From positions 1 to 64,000 of the forward strand of contig CANTFG010000160.1 in the NCBI GenBank assembly GCA_947652605.1: a stretch of 64,000 bases of DNA, given 5' to 3'. Source of the stretch: Elmis aenea. Its lineage: Eukaryota; Arthropoda; Insecta; Coleoptera; Elmidae. The translations under genes and the position numbers were made by a program. The notes under the pieces are model-generated. The model had not been told where the DNA came from. It made no database searches and was given only the letters and a program-made list of their open reading frames with translations. Each line of letters starts with the position of its first letter. Position 1 is the stretch's first letter. Below, in pieces: positions 1 to 11,522 of this stretch.

Positions 1-2550
1 GGTAAACTTGCTTTTTCTTAAGGACTCTATAGTCGATGTTCACACAGTCAAAACTTTTAACAAATATCAATATATTATGTCACATTAGACTAGTACCGGT
101 TTTTATATATTCTTTTAATTAAGTTGATTTACCATTTCAACCCTGTCAGGTATTCAAAATTGTCTTTTAAACAACTTCTAGTGCCTCACGGCAGGGTTGA
201 AATTGTAAATCAACCTAATCTTCCAGTGGTTATATATTGTCAACATCTTAAAATAATTAAAAGAAAACAGTAAACCTGTTATTACAGTATACTATTTTGT
301 ATCCTTTGTGGAATTGCAGGCTTAACGCATTTACATAATAATGTATTTTAAACCATTCGCGAGTGATTATATTAGTAGGTTAGTACATAGAACATAACTA
401 GGGGGTGACCTATAAAAACTACTAGCAACAATTTTTAATAGCTTTTGAGGATCATTCTAGTGTCATATGTTCACATTACAAATTAAACATTTTTTCAGGG
501 TTTGTATAGCATTTACCAATATCTGTTTTTTTTTTAAATATTAGCATAATGTTTATCAGTTTTGCTTTTTTAGGTTGTTCTATCTATTTATAATAAGAAA
601 CATCTTATAAATTGCTCTCGAATTTTAATAAAATTGTTAAATATTAAGGGTAAAATTGTTATTTCACTTCTTATTCATTTATCATGAAGATTGTTACCAT
701 AAAAATATTGTTGAAATGAAAATAAACGTCTAAGTTGTCAACATGATGGTTTTAGATTTTAGATCCTTCATAACCTTTTATGTAATTAATATTTTAATGC
801 ATTTGTTTTCAACGTAAGTTTTATTTCAAAAACAAAATCCAAATATTGCGTTCTATTTTTATCGTCATTTACTAATAACGAACAAATCATAAAACCCAAC
901 CGAACTAAAAACAAATTAAGCAATTCAATTACGTTTTCATTTTCTTGGCAACGCCAGGATAAACTAATTTATCTGCGACATAATAACGTTCATTGGAATC
1001 AGTTTAATATACCAATTATCGAAAATATATGTTTGGAGTAAACTGGTTAATAAATAATAACTATATTAGAAACGGGATGGAGCTATATAAGTGTAGGGAG
1101 ATAATTTTCTCTTGTTCTTAGAGCTTTGGAACTTAAAGGAGCAGCAGAATTTTAATATACTTTCATTTTATTCACGCTGAATCATCGTTTTTGATCATCG
1201 GTGAGAGCTTTTTATTCAGATTAAGTGTTCTTACAAATTAAATTAAGCTACAAACAAGAATTTTTTCCTCCTAACGAAGCTACCTTGCATAATTAATTAA
1301 AATTTTAACAAACGGGCATTTAGCAGAGTAAAAACAAACAAGATGCTCGTATGTTCCTGTAAACTTGATTAAAAAAACGTAATATTTAACAATATTTAAA
1401 ACCGTGGTAAGCACAATGTATCTACATACTTATTTAAATGTTTCCTGTGAAGAACCACTATCTTTGTAGGTATATTATTTATTAAGTCGGTGGAAGCGTC
1501 CTTTACTTCTCATTTAATTTGTTTATAACGAAGAGTAAGTTTTTAAATCTTCATTAAATTTAAAGTAAGTACCTATGAAAATTTCTTTTCCGTTTCATTT
1601 ATTTAAATTGTTTTTTAATATCATTATTGAATAAGCGTATTCTAAGATATCAGTGTTAACGAGATATGTTTTGTTTTTAGAAAATATTTTAATTCACATT
1701 GCTAAAAACTTCAGTAGGTAATTCCTTATCGAAAATTAAGGGGAGTCTTTCACATTAATTTTTTTCCTTAGACGTCTCCTTTTGGAGTTACACCCCCCTA
1801 AAGAGAAGCTATAAAATTAGGTATTTATTTTATTCCTCAAATTTGGCGATGTGTAGGAAAATGACATTTGGTAGATGTTTTATACTTATTGAAAGGTCTC
1901 TCACAGTAATATTTTCAATTATCTCCCATCTTCACAAGGGGCTAAAAAGTGCGACCCCTGTTAATTTTTTTATTAGAAGTTTTTAAAGGAAAAACATTTT
2001 TCTTAAAAGTTCTTATATATTAAGATACTTTATTTATTCTTTAACTTTTCCTGAAAAAAACTACACTTTTTGAGTAAAAATAAACTAAGCGAACATTTTA
2101 AAATAAAACCGTTTACTTTGGTGGTTATCGTGGTTTGTTGATGTTCATATTGTACAATAATTGACGCATGTTTTCGTGTTGTCGCATCTTAAACTTCAAA
2201 ATGAATTACACAAATGTTAAGATGTGCGATATGCATTTCGTTTACGGTCTTGTTAACGGTAATTCATTAACAGCTAGGTCCCTTTATGAAGATATCCCAG
2301 GCGTTTAATTGCACATTATACGAATATAATTCATAATTATTAGTTTATTTTCATAGCCAACTGATAATTAACATTTTTAGAACTGATTTTCAAAGATATT
2401 AAAACGATTGCCTGATTTTAAGTATAGTAAAATTTACTATTTATTTTGACTTAAAACTGTATTATGGTGTTAGTTGAAAAGTTATATAACGTTTTTGGTT
2501 AATACATACTATTTTAATGTAGTTGTTTGCTGTTTTTGTCTTATATAATA
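1..2550. other. intergenic or intronic DNA, no supported gene
   Basis: AT-rich sequence with no ORF worth calling and no recognisable transposon protein. A TATA-like box (CTATATAAG) lies near 1083-1091. About 110 bp downstream is a donor-like GGTGAGAG at 1199-1206, so a 5' non-coding exon on the plus strand is conceivable. This is weak evidence and I do not call a gene. Confidence 0.4.
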
Positions 2551-3514
2551 TACAGTGTGCCCAAAATTCGAGGCTCACCATGGGTAACTTTTAAACCGTA
2601 ATAGCTACAAGGTCGGTCAAATGGGACAAAAGTTACCTACTTCCTAGAGCAATACAGTGATGCTTTTGTTTTTGAAAAAAGCATTCAAGGCTAATTTGAT
2701 ATTGATGAAAAATACCTGAATTGAATCTGAAAAACATTTGTTTCACAGCCTACGTAATTGATTTATTATCTATCTTTGGTTTTGCTATCAAAAATTACAA
2801 AATAGTATAACCAATATTGGATTTTTTGCTTTGTTTAGGCGTTCTTTTGTTTCTTATCAGCTAATGGTGCCTTTCCACGTGAGAGTAAACTACTCTCGAT
2901 AGCAGCGTCGCCAAGGATACAGCCAATCGCGAGTTACTCTCAGGAGCTGTATCCTTGGCGACGCTGCTATCGAGAGTAGTTTACTCTCACGTGGAAAGGC
3001 ACCATTATAGATGAAACCCGACGTTATTAATTTACGGCTTGCTTAATTTTTTTAATCAAAATCGTTTTCTAATATCAGAACCGTCAAATTTCAAAATAAA
3101 TGTATCATGGGCATATCATTGAAAAGAAAGATAATATAATAAGCTCTCGAATGACATTAAAATCAACTATGGTTTGCATTTAAAAAAATGCAAGTTCATG
3201 CTGTATCTCGTAAAATACGCCATATTAAAAAAAATTATTGCCTCCATTTTATAGCGATCTAAAATATCTACCACTTTTGTTAAAAACTTTTTTTTTACTA
3301 TATCTTATAGCAACTGAGATAAATTCATGTAAAGATATGACACATTTTTTTGTTTTTAATCAATATCAAACAAGCCTTGAATTTTTTTTCCAAAAACAAA
3401 AGCATCGCTGTATTGCTGCATGAAGTAGGTAACTTTTGTCCCATTTGACCGACCTTGTATCTTTTACGGTTTAAAAGTTACCCATGGTGAGCCTCGAATT
3501 CTGGACACACTGTA
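2551..3514. repeat. foldback element with TACAGTGTG ends
   Basis: The outer about 165 bp at the left (from 2551) are repeated in inverted orientation at 3350-3514, including the block reading GAGGCTCACCATGGGTAAC and the block around GGTCGGTCAAATGGGAC. The ends TATACAGTGTG and CACACTGTATA are mirror images and flanked by TATA. The inner arms are more diverged, and the centre carries the perfect palindrome at 2862-3007. It encodes nothing convincing. It belongs with the other TACAGGG-ended foldbacks of this window. Confidence 0.8.
2862..3007. repeat. perfect 62-bp inverted repeat (hairpin)
   Basis: Positions 2862-2923 are an exact reverse complement of 2946-3007, with a 22-nt spacer. I found no mismatch over 62 bp. 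Flanks and ends read TAATGGTGCC...GGCACCATTA, which would suit a small Harbinger-like palindromic MITE that inserted into the middle of the larger foldback. Arm identity implies recent origin or ongoing correction. Confidence 0.85.
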
Positions 3515-3835
3515 TACACAGTGTGTCCCAAGTACGAAGCTCAATATAGGGAATTCGCCTATCTTGGAATTTAAAATTACCTAGCAGTTTTAAAATCAAG
3601 AAAAGGTCCAAAACAGACAAAACATCTAGCACAACAAAGTGTAGATATTTTTTTAAAGTTTTTAAATTAAAAAAAAAAAAAGAAAACCAATTTTTTTCTG
3701 AATAAATTCTGATTTAACACAGTGGTAATTTCCTTTTTAAATTTGAATTACGCACCAATTATTTTCGCAACTTTGTCCCAATTAACCGACTTTATAGCTC
3801 TTAAGATACGCAAGATCTCCATGTTGGGCCTTGAT
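3515..3835. repeat. decayed second foldback next to the first
   Basis: Immediately after the first foldback the sequence starts again with TACACAGTGTGTCCC. The block at about 3536-3566 (CTCAATATAGGGAATTCGCC and following) matches, with substitutions, the reverse complement of about 3803-3832. Both halves also contain the 'gtccca...' type motif of the first element. An older, degraded relative is likely. Confidence 0.5.
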
Positions 3836-4674
3836 TTTTATTTACAGTTTATTTATTTCTAAATTTTATTATACAAATTTCTTATTGTTAATAGTTCTGA
3901 TTACAACAATTTTTGTATACCATACTGCCACACGACTAAATCTTGTTTAGCTACGTTAAACACATTTATGCAGCTAAAACTTTAATTTAAGTATTTCATT
4001 TTCTCTTAGGTACGTCTGAATGTCGAAGCAATTTTGCTGTTATACGTCTAACACGAGTCACTATTTTTGTTTAAGTTGCTTCGCATGATATTTCACTGAA
4101 TGTCAATTATTAAATACAAATCAATTACATTTCGATCGGTTTGACTTCAGATCATGTTTATATACACATGAACAACTTAAAACGAAACTACGGAACTTAT
4201 TTTTAAAACGCGATGTCAGGCGAGCCTTCTAAAAACAAGACGAAAGATACTTGTTTGTATTTGTTATTAAATAAAACACAAAAATAATTTATATGTAATC
4301 TAAAATGCGATATTGTGATATTGTTACAGTCTTATACTCCTACATATTAAGATATTTATAAACTATTTACTACTAAGGATTTTTTAAATTTTGTTTTATT
4401 AAATCCTTATTTGTAAAACGCTAAAAGTACTCAAAAACTTTCACAACAGAAGCTGAATAAAACTTGGTCGCTTCCGCTAACAACGAGACAGGCATAGTTC
4501 GAAAACTATTTTACAAACTATTAACAACATTTGTGCTTCAACAGAAGTTCAATCTTTTTTTTCTTTGAAATAACTGTAACAAGTTAATATTTCCTCTCAT
4601 CTATATATCAACTAATCTATAAGAACATCAATAATTTTGTAACGAAAATCATATTTCCATTTAGTTAATGCAAT
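3836..4674. other. AT-rich spacer, nothing recognised
   Basis: No ORF, repeat or motif that I can support. Confidence 0.4.
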
Positions 4675-5349
4675 AAACAATCTTTATAGTGTCCGACAGC
4701 CAAGCAGCGTTAAAAGCTCTTGACTCGTCTGAAGTAAATTCAGGACTTGTATTGAACTGCATACGGGCACTAAACGTGTTGGGAAGCAGGAATAATTTTA
4801 AACTGGTATGGTGCCCAGGGCACACAAATATACCAGGGAACGAGAAGGCAGACCGCTTCGCTAAAATTGGCAGCGAGATACCTTTCTTCGGACCAGAACC
4901 CGCAGTTGGTACATCCTATGGAACAGCTAAGCGGTGTCTTAATGACCTATTAATACAGGAGCAGCATCATCGGAAAAAAGTTGCAGGACAAGTCCATTCT
5001 AAGGCTATCCTGTCAATGGTCTCAAAAAAAAGAAATGCTCAGGATGAGCAGAGCAGACATCAGAGCAACCACAGGACTCGTCACAGGACACTGTGGGCTA
5101 AACAAATACTTCTACATAATAGGGCTCTCAGAGACCGACATATGCAGAGGATGTGGCGAAGAAGTAGACACTTCTCTTCACGTAATATGCCAGTGTGAAG
5201 GATTCACACCCTATCGGCGTACACTTCTAGGGCTGGAAAAAGCCAACCAAGAAGAGTTAAGAAAAACACCCCAAAGAAAATCCTGGAGTTTTTCAAAAAC
5301 ACAGGACTCCTTTAAGGGGCTATCACCAGAGTGTACAATAGACCAATAG
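4675..5349 (+). pseudogene. 5'-truncated LINE relic: RNase H and C-terminal Cys motif
   Basis: The first frame (to about 4990) reads an RNase H domain: a DSQAALKAL strand with the catalytic Asp, then VWCPGHTNIPGNEKAD, the usual end of a LINE RNase H. A frame change near 4980-4990 moves the reading to the next frame. That frame carries TGLVTGHCGLNKY and a CxxC...HxxxxC cluster (CRGCGEEVD...HVICQC) typical of the tail of jockey/I/R1-group ORF2, ending at 5347-5349. The endonuclease and RT parts are absent. This is a dead 3' fragment on the plus strand. The group assignment within RNase-H-bearing LINEs is not certain. Confidence 0.85.
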
Positions 5350-7500
5350 GTCGCAGTACAGGAAGCCGAAAAGGAACCACCTCCGCGAAAATTATACTTT
5401 GAAAAATAGTTAATGCAATGTTTTGCTTTATTTTAAACAACATAATATAAATTGTTTATAAAAACGAATGTGGATTGATACTTAAGAAGTAATACATCAA
5501 AGAAAATATTAAAAGCGTATTGGTTTTAAATGACTAGTCTAACTTTGAAATAATTAAAATATATATTCCAATGTTTTACACCTTTGCCGATGATTACTAT
5601 ACAGGGTAAGTCATTAGTGCGGGATCGGTTGATTGTGGCTAAACGGTTTGAGATAGAAAGTTGATTGATTCAAACGTTATTTCATACAGTTTTTTCTTCC
5701 GAACACGATAAAAATATTTTCAAATATACAGGGTGAGTCACCCCACTGGAACTAAGGAACTTTTATATTTCAAATACAAGGGGTTATTCACTTTGTAAAG
5801 TTGGCGGAAAACGGATAAGTATTATTCATAAAATTTTAAAAACCGACATTCTTTATTTGTGACTCTCAAAATTAATTTGTAAGTTTTAGAGCAAAGTTTA
5901 GTGCAGAGAATTTTTCAGAATAGTATTTTTTAATTGCAAAAAAAAAACGAGAGAACGGCGAAAATAATTATTGTATGTATTTTATAAGCTCTAGCAAGTT
6001 TCTCAAATTAGGATTTTTTTTATAAGTAAACTTTTTTACTTAGCTAAAGCAAAATAAATATAAATTGCATATAAAATGTGCAGTAAGGGACTCATAATTT
6101 ATTTATTTCAGGTTTAGTTACGTTGTTAAATTCTGTAAAAGCGTTGGCTCTTCAACAGAACTAAGCTTATTTTGCAACAAACTTGTTAAACAAGTCCGTG
6201 TACTAACTTTTTTTTCAACAGATTACTTAAAAGATTACTTGATAAGCACCTTAAAAAAGTAAAATTATATATTCAATTTCGTCAACATTAATTTTAACAC
6301 TTCAGGATGTTAAAAGTTTGGCGGGCAACATCTACAAAAACTTACCTGAAAGTTAATATAAGATAAGAACTTCTAAAGCACAGGATCAAGGACGTTATCA
6401 GCCCATAAAGACTTGTTAACATAAAACACCGCTAATAAAGTTTATCCACGTACAAATTCGACCACGTGACCGCCGTCTCGATGCCACGACGAACTGTACA
6501 GCGTCACGGTGCATACTGACGTTTATAACTACCGACTTCGGCAATAATACTGTTTGTGTCTTCGCGCGCAAGCTTCGTCCATTCACGAAGAATAATTCAA
6601 AAATTAAGGAAAATGCTTCGACAACTATAAGTAGCTCTTGGAGTTACGTTAACTTGACGATCGGGAAATTGTTCTGATTCTGATTACCGCAGTTTCACGC
6701 TAGAAATCGTTCCAATACCGTTTTATTATTTCTGGAGAAAATTATTAGAAAATTTTGTAGTTAACTCGAATGGCTTAAGATTTTTGTTGAATGATTGGAT
6801 TTTTTAAGCGATTTCTCGTTTATTTGGGTGGAACATGGTATATTTTTAAATAACGTGGCGTCTTATTGTTGCATAAAAATAATTCGCGAAGTAGGGTACA
6901 TTTAAATAATTTTTTTTTGTAAAAACATATTTAAACATTATTGGTTGCGTTTTAAAGGCCAAACATTTCTCTATAAAATATAAAATTTGTTAACAAGGAA
7001 ACGTGTGGACGGCTTTTCGAAAGCGGCTTCTACCTATAATCAATTATGATCTTTGGTTTTTCTCTAAAACACATACCTACTTTTTCAAATTTTATGGTAG
7101 ACAAATAAAACTAGCCGATTTTTGTTTTACCAATTTTTTGCAAAATGGCGGACATCTGAATGTAAATTTCGTATTTTTGACTAGAAACTACGACGTTTTA
7201 AAGAAAATCCTATTACAAACACTAGATAATTGTATCAAATCTCATGTCGATCCGTCCATCCTTTTTTTGAGATATATTGGTTACCGTTTTTAGAAACACC
7301 ATTTTGAGAAAAACGCTGAGACGCGGTCACGCATAGCTGTTGCCAAAATTTCGAATGCATCTTGCAACAAATTCCCACAGCTGTACGTGCGCTTAGTTAG
7401 TACTGAAAATGGCGTATTTTGAAGTTCGCAAAAGTAATACATAGTTGCATTCCCGTTTTAGTGGCCTAAAATGTATATGAGTTTAAGCGTTGTGAGGTGA
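5350..7500. other. spacer with two isolated TACAGGG ends
   Basis: No gene. The foldback-type terminus TACAGGGT occurs at 5600 and again at 5727 in the same orientation, without a visible partner. 6440-6660 is somewhat more GC-rich and contains CACGTG, but no ORF or splice structure supports an exon. An ORF at 7003-7293 has no recognisable motif and looks like chance. Confidence 0.4.
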
Positions 7501-7611
7501 GATTAATTATTGTATTAATTTTGCTGAAAAAAAAATTGTCTGTTCCTTAATTATTTGGTGAAGACGCTTTTTTAACTAGTCTTGTAAATATATGTTTATT
7601 TTTATATTACA

Positions 7612-7927
7612 CTAGGCGATTTACCCGGCGTTGCACGGGTGATAAGAATTCTCTTTATCAATCACAGACTACTCGCGCTCCGCGCTCGCGCCCGGCGGAC
7701 GTTCTCAGACGTTCGATTACAGACTACTCGCGCTCCGCGCTCGCGCTCGACGGACGTTTCCGGCCGTTCCAGGGCATTTCCGGCCGTTCTTTATACGACG
7801 TTCGATCCGTTAAGTCCTAAATAGTAACTGTGCAAAATTTGGTCCCGATCGGTCAACGGACCTAGGATTCTATAGCGAACAAACAAACACACACACAAAC
7901 AAGCTCTTTTATATATGATATATAAGA
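7612..7927 (-). mobile_element. non-autonomous Helitron with visible empty site
   Basis: Read on the minus strand, the element begins TCTTATATATC at 7927. It ends with a short GC stem (ACCCG...CGGGT), about 8 nt, then CTAG at 7615-7612. It lies between an A and a T without target duplication, as Helitrons do. The paralogous flank of copy B reads straight through this site near 13567-13570 (TATATTACA joined to TAACACATTTT), giving an exact empty site. Nothing is encoded. The interior has tandem ACTCGCGCTCCGCGCTCGCG segments. Confidence 0.85.
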
Positions 7928-7950
7928 TAATACATTTTATAATGATGTGG

Positions 7951-8109
7951 TGCAATGAAGAAGCATCTCCATCTTTCAGTCGTGTGTACGTCCTTCAGAG
8001 CTACACCTTTCCTTCCCACTTGTGTCCCGATTGCTTCGGTGCACAAATGTGCAAAAGAAATAAAAGGAGCTGCCGTCTCGAATGCACCTATTAATATTTG
8101 TTCTGTACT
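7951..8109 (-). other. possible exon or protein-coding relic, unidentified
   Basis: On the minus strand there is an open frame of about 53 codons, more GC-rich than its surroundings, with the composition of a real protein (it contains FETAAPFISFAHLCTEAIG). It is preceded by a TTGTAG acceptor-like sequence at about 8110-8115 and is not closed by a stop before 7930. I cannot identify the family. It is missing from copy B, so it is either an insertion in copy A or was deleted from copy B. It could also be a fragment of a transposon. Confidence 0.25.
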
Positions 8110-8529
8110 CTACAACGCTAATCACGTACATAAGGTCTACTAACAGTAAAAACAAAACAACTATTTAATTTAACATTTATAATTTTTCAAACATTTCATT
8201 ATACTTATTGCATTACAATAATAATTAGCTTTATTACAATAATGATGTATATCTTATTATTAAATTTACTCTTAAACATTACATTTCATTAAAAATAAAT
8301 ATTTCATAACAAATCATGTTTGTTAATTGTTATAAATAAAAAAATAGTGAAGTCTCATGTATTTAATAAAACCCAAATTAACAATTTCCATTAAAAACCA
8401 CAATGAAGAGGATATTCCCAATACATCGACATCATTACTTTTAAATACAAATATTTCTGTGCTTTTCAAAAGTTCTAGGGTTTTGCATATAAGACACAAC
8501 TAAAAAAAATATTTCACAAATGTCATATT
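8110..8529. other. copy A-specific AT-rich segment
   Basis: Between the shared sequence ending ATGATGTGGT (about 7951) and the shared zinc-finger tail starting TTTCACAAATGTCATATTT (about 8512), copy A has some 560 bp that copy B lacks. Apart from the possible exon at 7951-8109 I see only AT-rich sequence. Confidence 0.4.
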
Positions 8530-9200
8530 TATAAGGTTTTTTACCTGTGTGTGCTCCTATGTACATTGAGAACATTTCTGTATACAAAGAATTTCTCACA
8601 AATGTCACATTTATAAGGTATTTGACCCGTGTGGACCTTTTTATAAAAGTTCAGATTTTTTTATTGAATAAAATATTTGTCACAAATATCACATCTACTT
8701 GGTTTTTAACCAGTGTGTGTGTTCATATTAACATTGAGAGAGTTTTTGCAACTAAAAGACTTCCCACAGGAATCACATTCATATGGTTTTTTTACTCGTG
8801 TGGATCGTTATACGAACATTTAAGCTATCACTTCGATCAAAATATTTCTTACAAACATAACATTATAATATTTTTAACTCGTGTGTGTCTTTATATGTCT
8901 ATCGATAGTGTACCTTTGACCAAATGATTTTCCACAAATATCACATTTATAAGGTTTTTCACCCGTGTGTGTCCTCATATGTAATTTCAACGTACCACTA
9001 AGACTGCAACATTTCTCACAAATGTCACATTTATATGATTTTTCACCTGTGTGTGTCCTCATATGAACATTAAGACAAGATCTTTGAATGAAAAACTTCT
9101 CACAAATGTCACATTTATAAGGTTTTTCACCAGTGTGTGTCTTCATATGATCACTGAGAGTGCATCTTTGACTAAATGATTTCCCACAAATGTCACATTA
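8530..9200 (-). pseudogene. zinc-finger array cut off from copy A by a double stop, with decayed tail
   Basis: In frame with the copy A ORF, four more C2H2 fingers follow the stop. They include CDICEKFFIQRSCLNVHMRTH-type units over 9146-8874 and end THTS-stop at 8874, exactly where copy B stops. Beyond that, to about 8530, degenerate fingers remain recognisable (KCDVC-like and HTG-linker-like remnants on the minus strand) but with frame breaks. The same decayed tail is present behind copy B, so that decay predates the duplication. The four in-frame fingers were lost from copy A later, through the TAG-TAA change at 9203-9198. Confidence 0.8.
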
Positions 9201-11522
9201 CTAAGGTTTTTCATCCGTGTGTGTCTTCATATGATCATCAAGAGTGCGTTTTCCACTAAACGATTTCCCACAAGTGTCACATTTATACGGTTTTTCACCA
9301 GTGTGTGTCCTCATATGTAATTTCAACGTTTCACTACGACTGAATGATTTATCACAAATGTCACAGTTATATGGTTTTTCACCAGTGTGTGTCCTCATAT
9401 GAACATTCAGATGATTTCTTCGAATGAAAAGCTTCTCACAAATGTCACATTTATGAGGTTTTTCACCCGTGTGTGTCCTCATATGTCTATCGAGAGTGTA
9501 ACTTTGACCAAATGATTTCCCACAAATATCACATTTATAAGGTTTTTCACCCGTGTGTGTCCTCATATGAACATTCAGATGATTTCTTCGAATGAAAAAC
9601 TTCTCACAAAGGTCACATTTATGAGGTTTTTCACCCGTGTGTGTCTTCATATGATCATCAAGAGTGCGTTTTCCACTAAACGATTTCCCACAAGTGTCAC
9701 ATTTATACGGTTTTTCACCAGTGTGTGTCCTCATATGTAATTTCAACGTTTCACTACGACTGAATAATTTATCACAAATGTCACATTTATATGGTTTTTC
9801 ACCCGTGTGTGTCTTAATATGATTATCGATAGTGCATCTTTGACTAAACGATTTCCCACAAGTGTCACATTTATACGGTTTTTCACCAGTGTGTGTCCTC
9901 ATATGTGATTTCAACGTTTCACTACGACTGAATGATTTATCACAAATGTCACATTTACATGGTTTTTCACCAGTGTGCGTCTTCATATGATCATCAAGAC
10001 TGCGTTTTCCACTAAACGATTTCCCACAAGTGTCACATTTATACGGTTTTTCACCAGTATGTGCCCTCATATGTAATTTCAACGTTTCACTACGACTGAA
10101 TGATTTATCACAAATATCACATTTATATGGTTTTTCACCCGTGTGTGTCTTAATATGATTATCGATAGTGCATCTTTGACTAAACGATTTCCCACAAGTG
10201 TCACATTTATACGGTTTTTCACCAGTGTGTGTCCTCATATGTGTTTTCAACGTTTCACTACGACTGAATGATTTATCACAAATGTCACATTTACATGGTT
10301 TTTCACCAGTGTGCGTCCTAATATGAAAATTCAGTTGATTTCTTCGAATGAAAAGCTTCTCACAAATGTCACATTTATGAGGTTTTTCACCCGTGTGTGT
10401 CTTCATATGTCTATCGAGAGTGTATCTTTGACCAAATGATTTTCCACAAATGTCACATTTATTAGGTTTTTCACCCGTGTGTGACCTCACATGAACATTC
10501 AGATGATTTCTTCGAATGAAAAACTGGTCACAAATTTCACATTTATGAGGTTTTTCACCCGTGTGTGTCTTCATATGATTATCGAGAATGCATCTTTGAT
10601 TAAATGATTTTCCACAAGTGTCACATTTACATGGTTTTTCACCCGTATGTGTATTCATATGAACATTGAGAGAGTTTTCGCAACTAAAAGATCTCTCACA
10701 AATATTACATTTATATGGTTTTTCACCCGTGTGGGTCCTTATATGAACATTTAAGCTATTACATTGATCGAAATGTTTCTTACAAACATCACATTTTAGT
10801 AGTGTATGCTTGGTTTTGGATTTTACGACTGTAAAGTTACTTTTCTTGGTCAAACTTTCTTTGCACATTTTTGTTTTGTCTGCACTATTACATTCCTTAG
10901 ATTTTTTATCATTTGTACAGATTTGATGTAAACGAACGTAACAATTTTTGAGTTTGTACTTACTTTGCTGCTCATTCAGACAGGTAAGTTGATGTAAATA
11001 TTGATTACTGTTCGACACAAAGTTGTTTTCAAATGCAAATGAATTTTTTTGTACTTTATTCACATCACTTTTTTGTATTTTACCGTCTGACATAACTGGG
11101 AAAAGATCGTTTACATCATTTAAACATAACATTTCGTCATCTTCCAAATATGCCAATTTTTCCAACCCCGTAACGTTCTTTTTATTTAATATAATTTCTT
11201 TATCAACATCACACCTTTTAAGGTTTTGAGTATGTACAATTTGTGTGTCTGTAATTTTATATTCATGTACACTACCTTCCATGAAGTTTTCCTTTTTCAA
11301 CATACCTGAATTTTCCATATATTTAAAATTGTAACTCAGAAATTCTTCTTTAACTTCAAATAACTTGCTTTCTGGTTTCAGATCTTGATCGCTTGCTAAC
11401 AATTGTAATTCATATTCTTCTTGCTCCACTTTAATTTGTTGGTTAGTTGTTGTATCCATACACAGTTCATTTTTAATTATTTTCCTCTCACTCAAATCGA
11501 TGTCACCAGTTAACGACGCCAT
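9201..11522 (-). CDS. C2H2 zinc-finger protein, copy A (19 fingers)
   Basis: A 773-residue single-exon Kruppel-type protein, presumably a nuclear DNA-binding regulator. Residues 1-240 are an acidic and lysine-rich N-terminus with KVEQEEYEL and FEVKEEFL motifs. I see no ZAD, BTB or KRAB domain. From Cys244 there are 19 tandem 28-residue fingers joined by HTGEKP-type linkers. Fingers fall into a few recurring types (FSRSETLK, FSQRCTID, FSGKRTLD, FIRRNHLN, FGQRYTLD). Fingers 7-10 and 11-14 are near-copies as a block of four, and fingers 18-19 repeat the same pair again. The ORF ends after THTDEKP with consecutive TAG TAA where TATAAA (Tyr-Lys) is expected, so the protein is C-terminally shortened. 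The start codon is the same as in copy B. Confidence 0.9.
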   Translation of the reverse strand: MASLTGDIDLSERKIIKNELCMDTTTNQQIKVEQEEYELQLLASDQDLKPESKLFEVKEEFLSYNFKYMENSGMLKKENFMEGSVHEYKITDTQIVHTQNLKRCDVDKEIILNKKNVTGLEKLAYLEDDEMLCLNDVNDLFPVMSDGKIQKSDVNKVQKNSFAFENNFVSNSNQYLHQLTCLNEQQSKYKLKNCYVRLHQICTNDKKSKECNSADKTKMCKESLTKKSNFTVVKSKTKHTLLKCDVCKKHFDQCNSLNVHIRTHTGEKPYKCNICERSFSCENSLNVHMNTHTGEKPCKCDTCGKSFNQRCILDNHMKTHTGEKPHKCEICDQFFIRRNHLNVHVRSHTGEKPNKCDICGKSFGQRYTLDRHMKTHTGEKPHKCDICEKLFIRRNQLNFHIRTHTGEKPCKCDICDKSFSRSETLKTHMRTHTGEKPYKCDTCGKSFSQRCTIDNHIKTHTGEKPYKCDICDKSFSRSETLKLHMRAHTGEKPYKCDTCGKSFSGKRSLDDHMKTHTGEKPCKCDICDKSFSRSETLKSHMRTHTGEKPYKCDTCGKSFSQRCTIDNHIKTHTGEKPYKCDICDKLFSRSETLKLHMRTHTGEKPYKCDTCGKSFSGKRTLDDHMKTHTGEKPHKCDLCEKFFIRRNHLNVHMRTHTGEKPYKCDICGKSFGQSYTLDRHMRTHTGEKPHKCDICEKLFIRRNHLNVHMRTHTGEKPYNCDICDKSFSRSETLKLHMRTHTGEKPYKCDTCGKSFSGKRTLDDHMKTHTDEKP

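Noticed and set aside
1084..1206. TATA box followed by a donor-like site, possible gene start
   Set aside because: No coding exon follows that I can recognise; the signal alone is too weak for a gene call.
8874..11000. Regularly spaced repeats resembling a CRISPR or satellite array
   Set aside because: The 84-bp period is the 28-residue C2H2 zinc-finger unit in an open reading frame.
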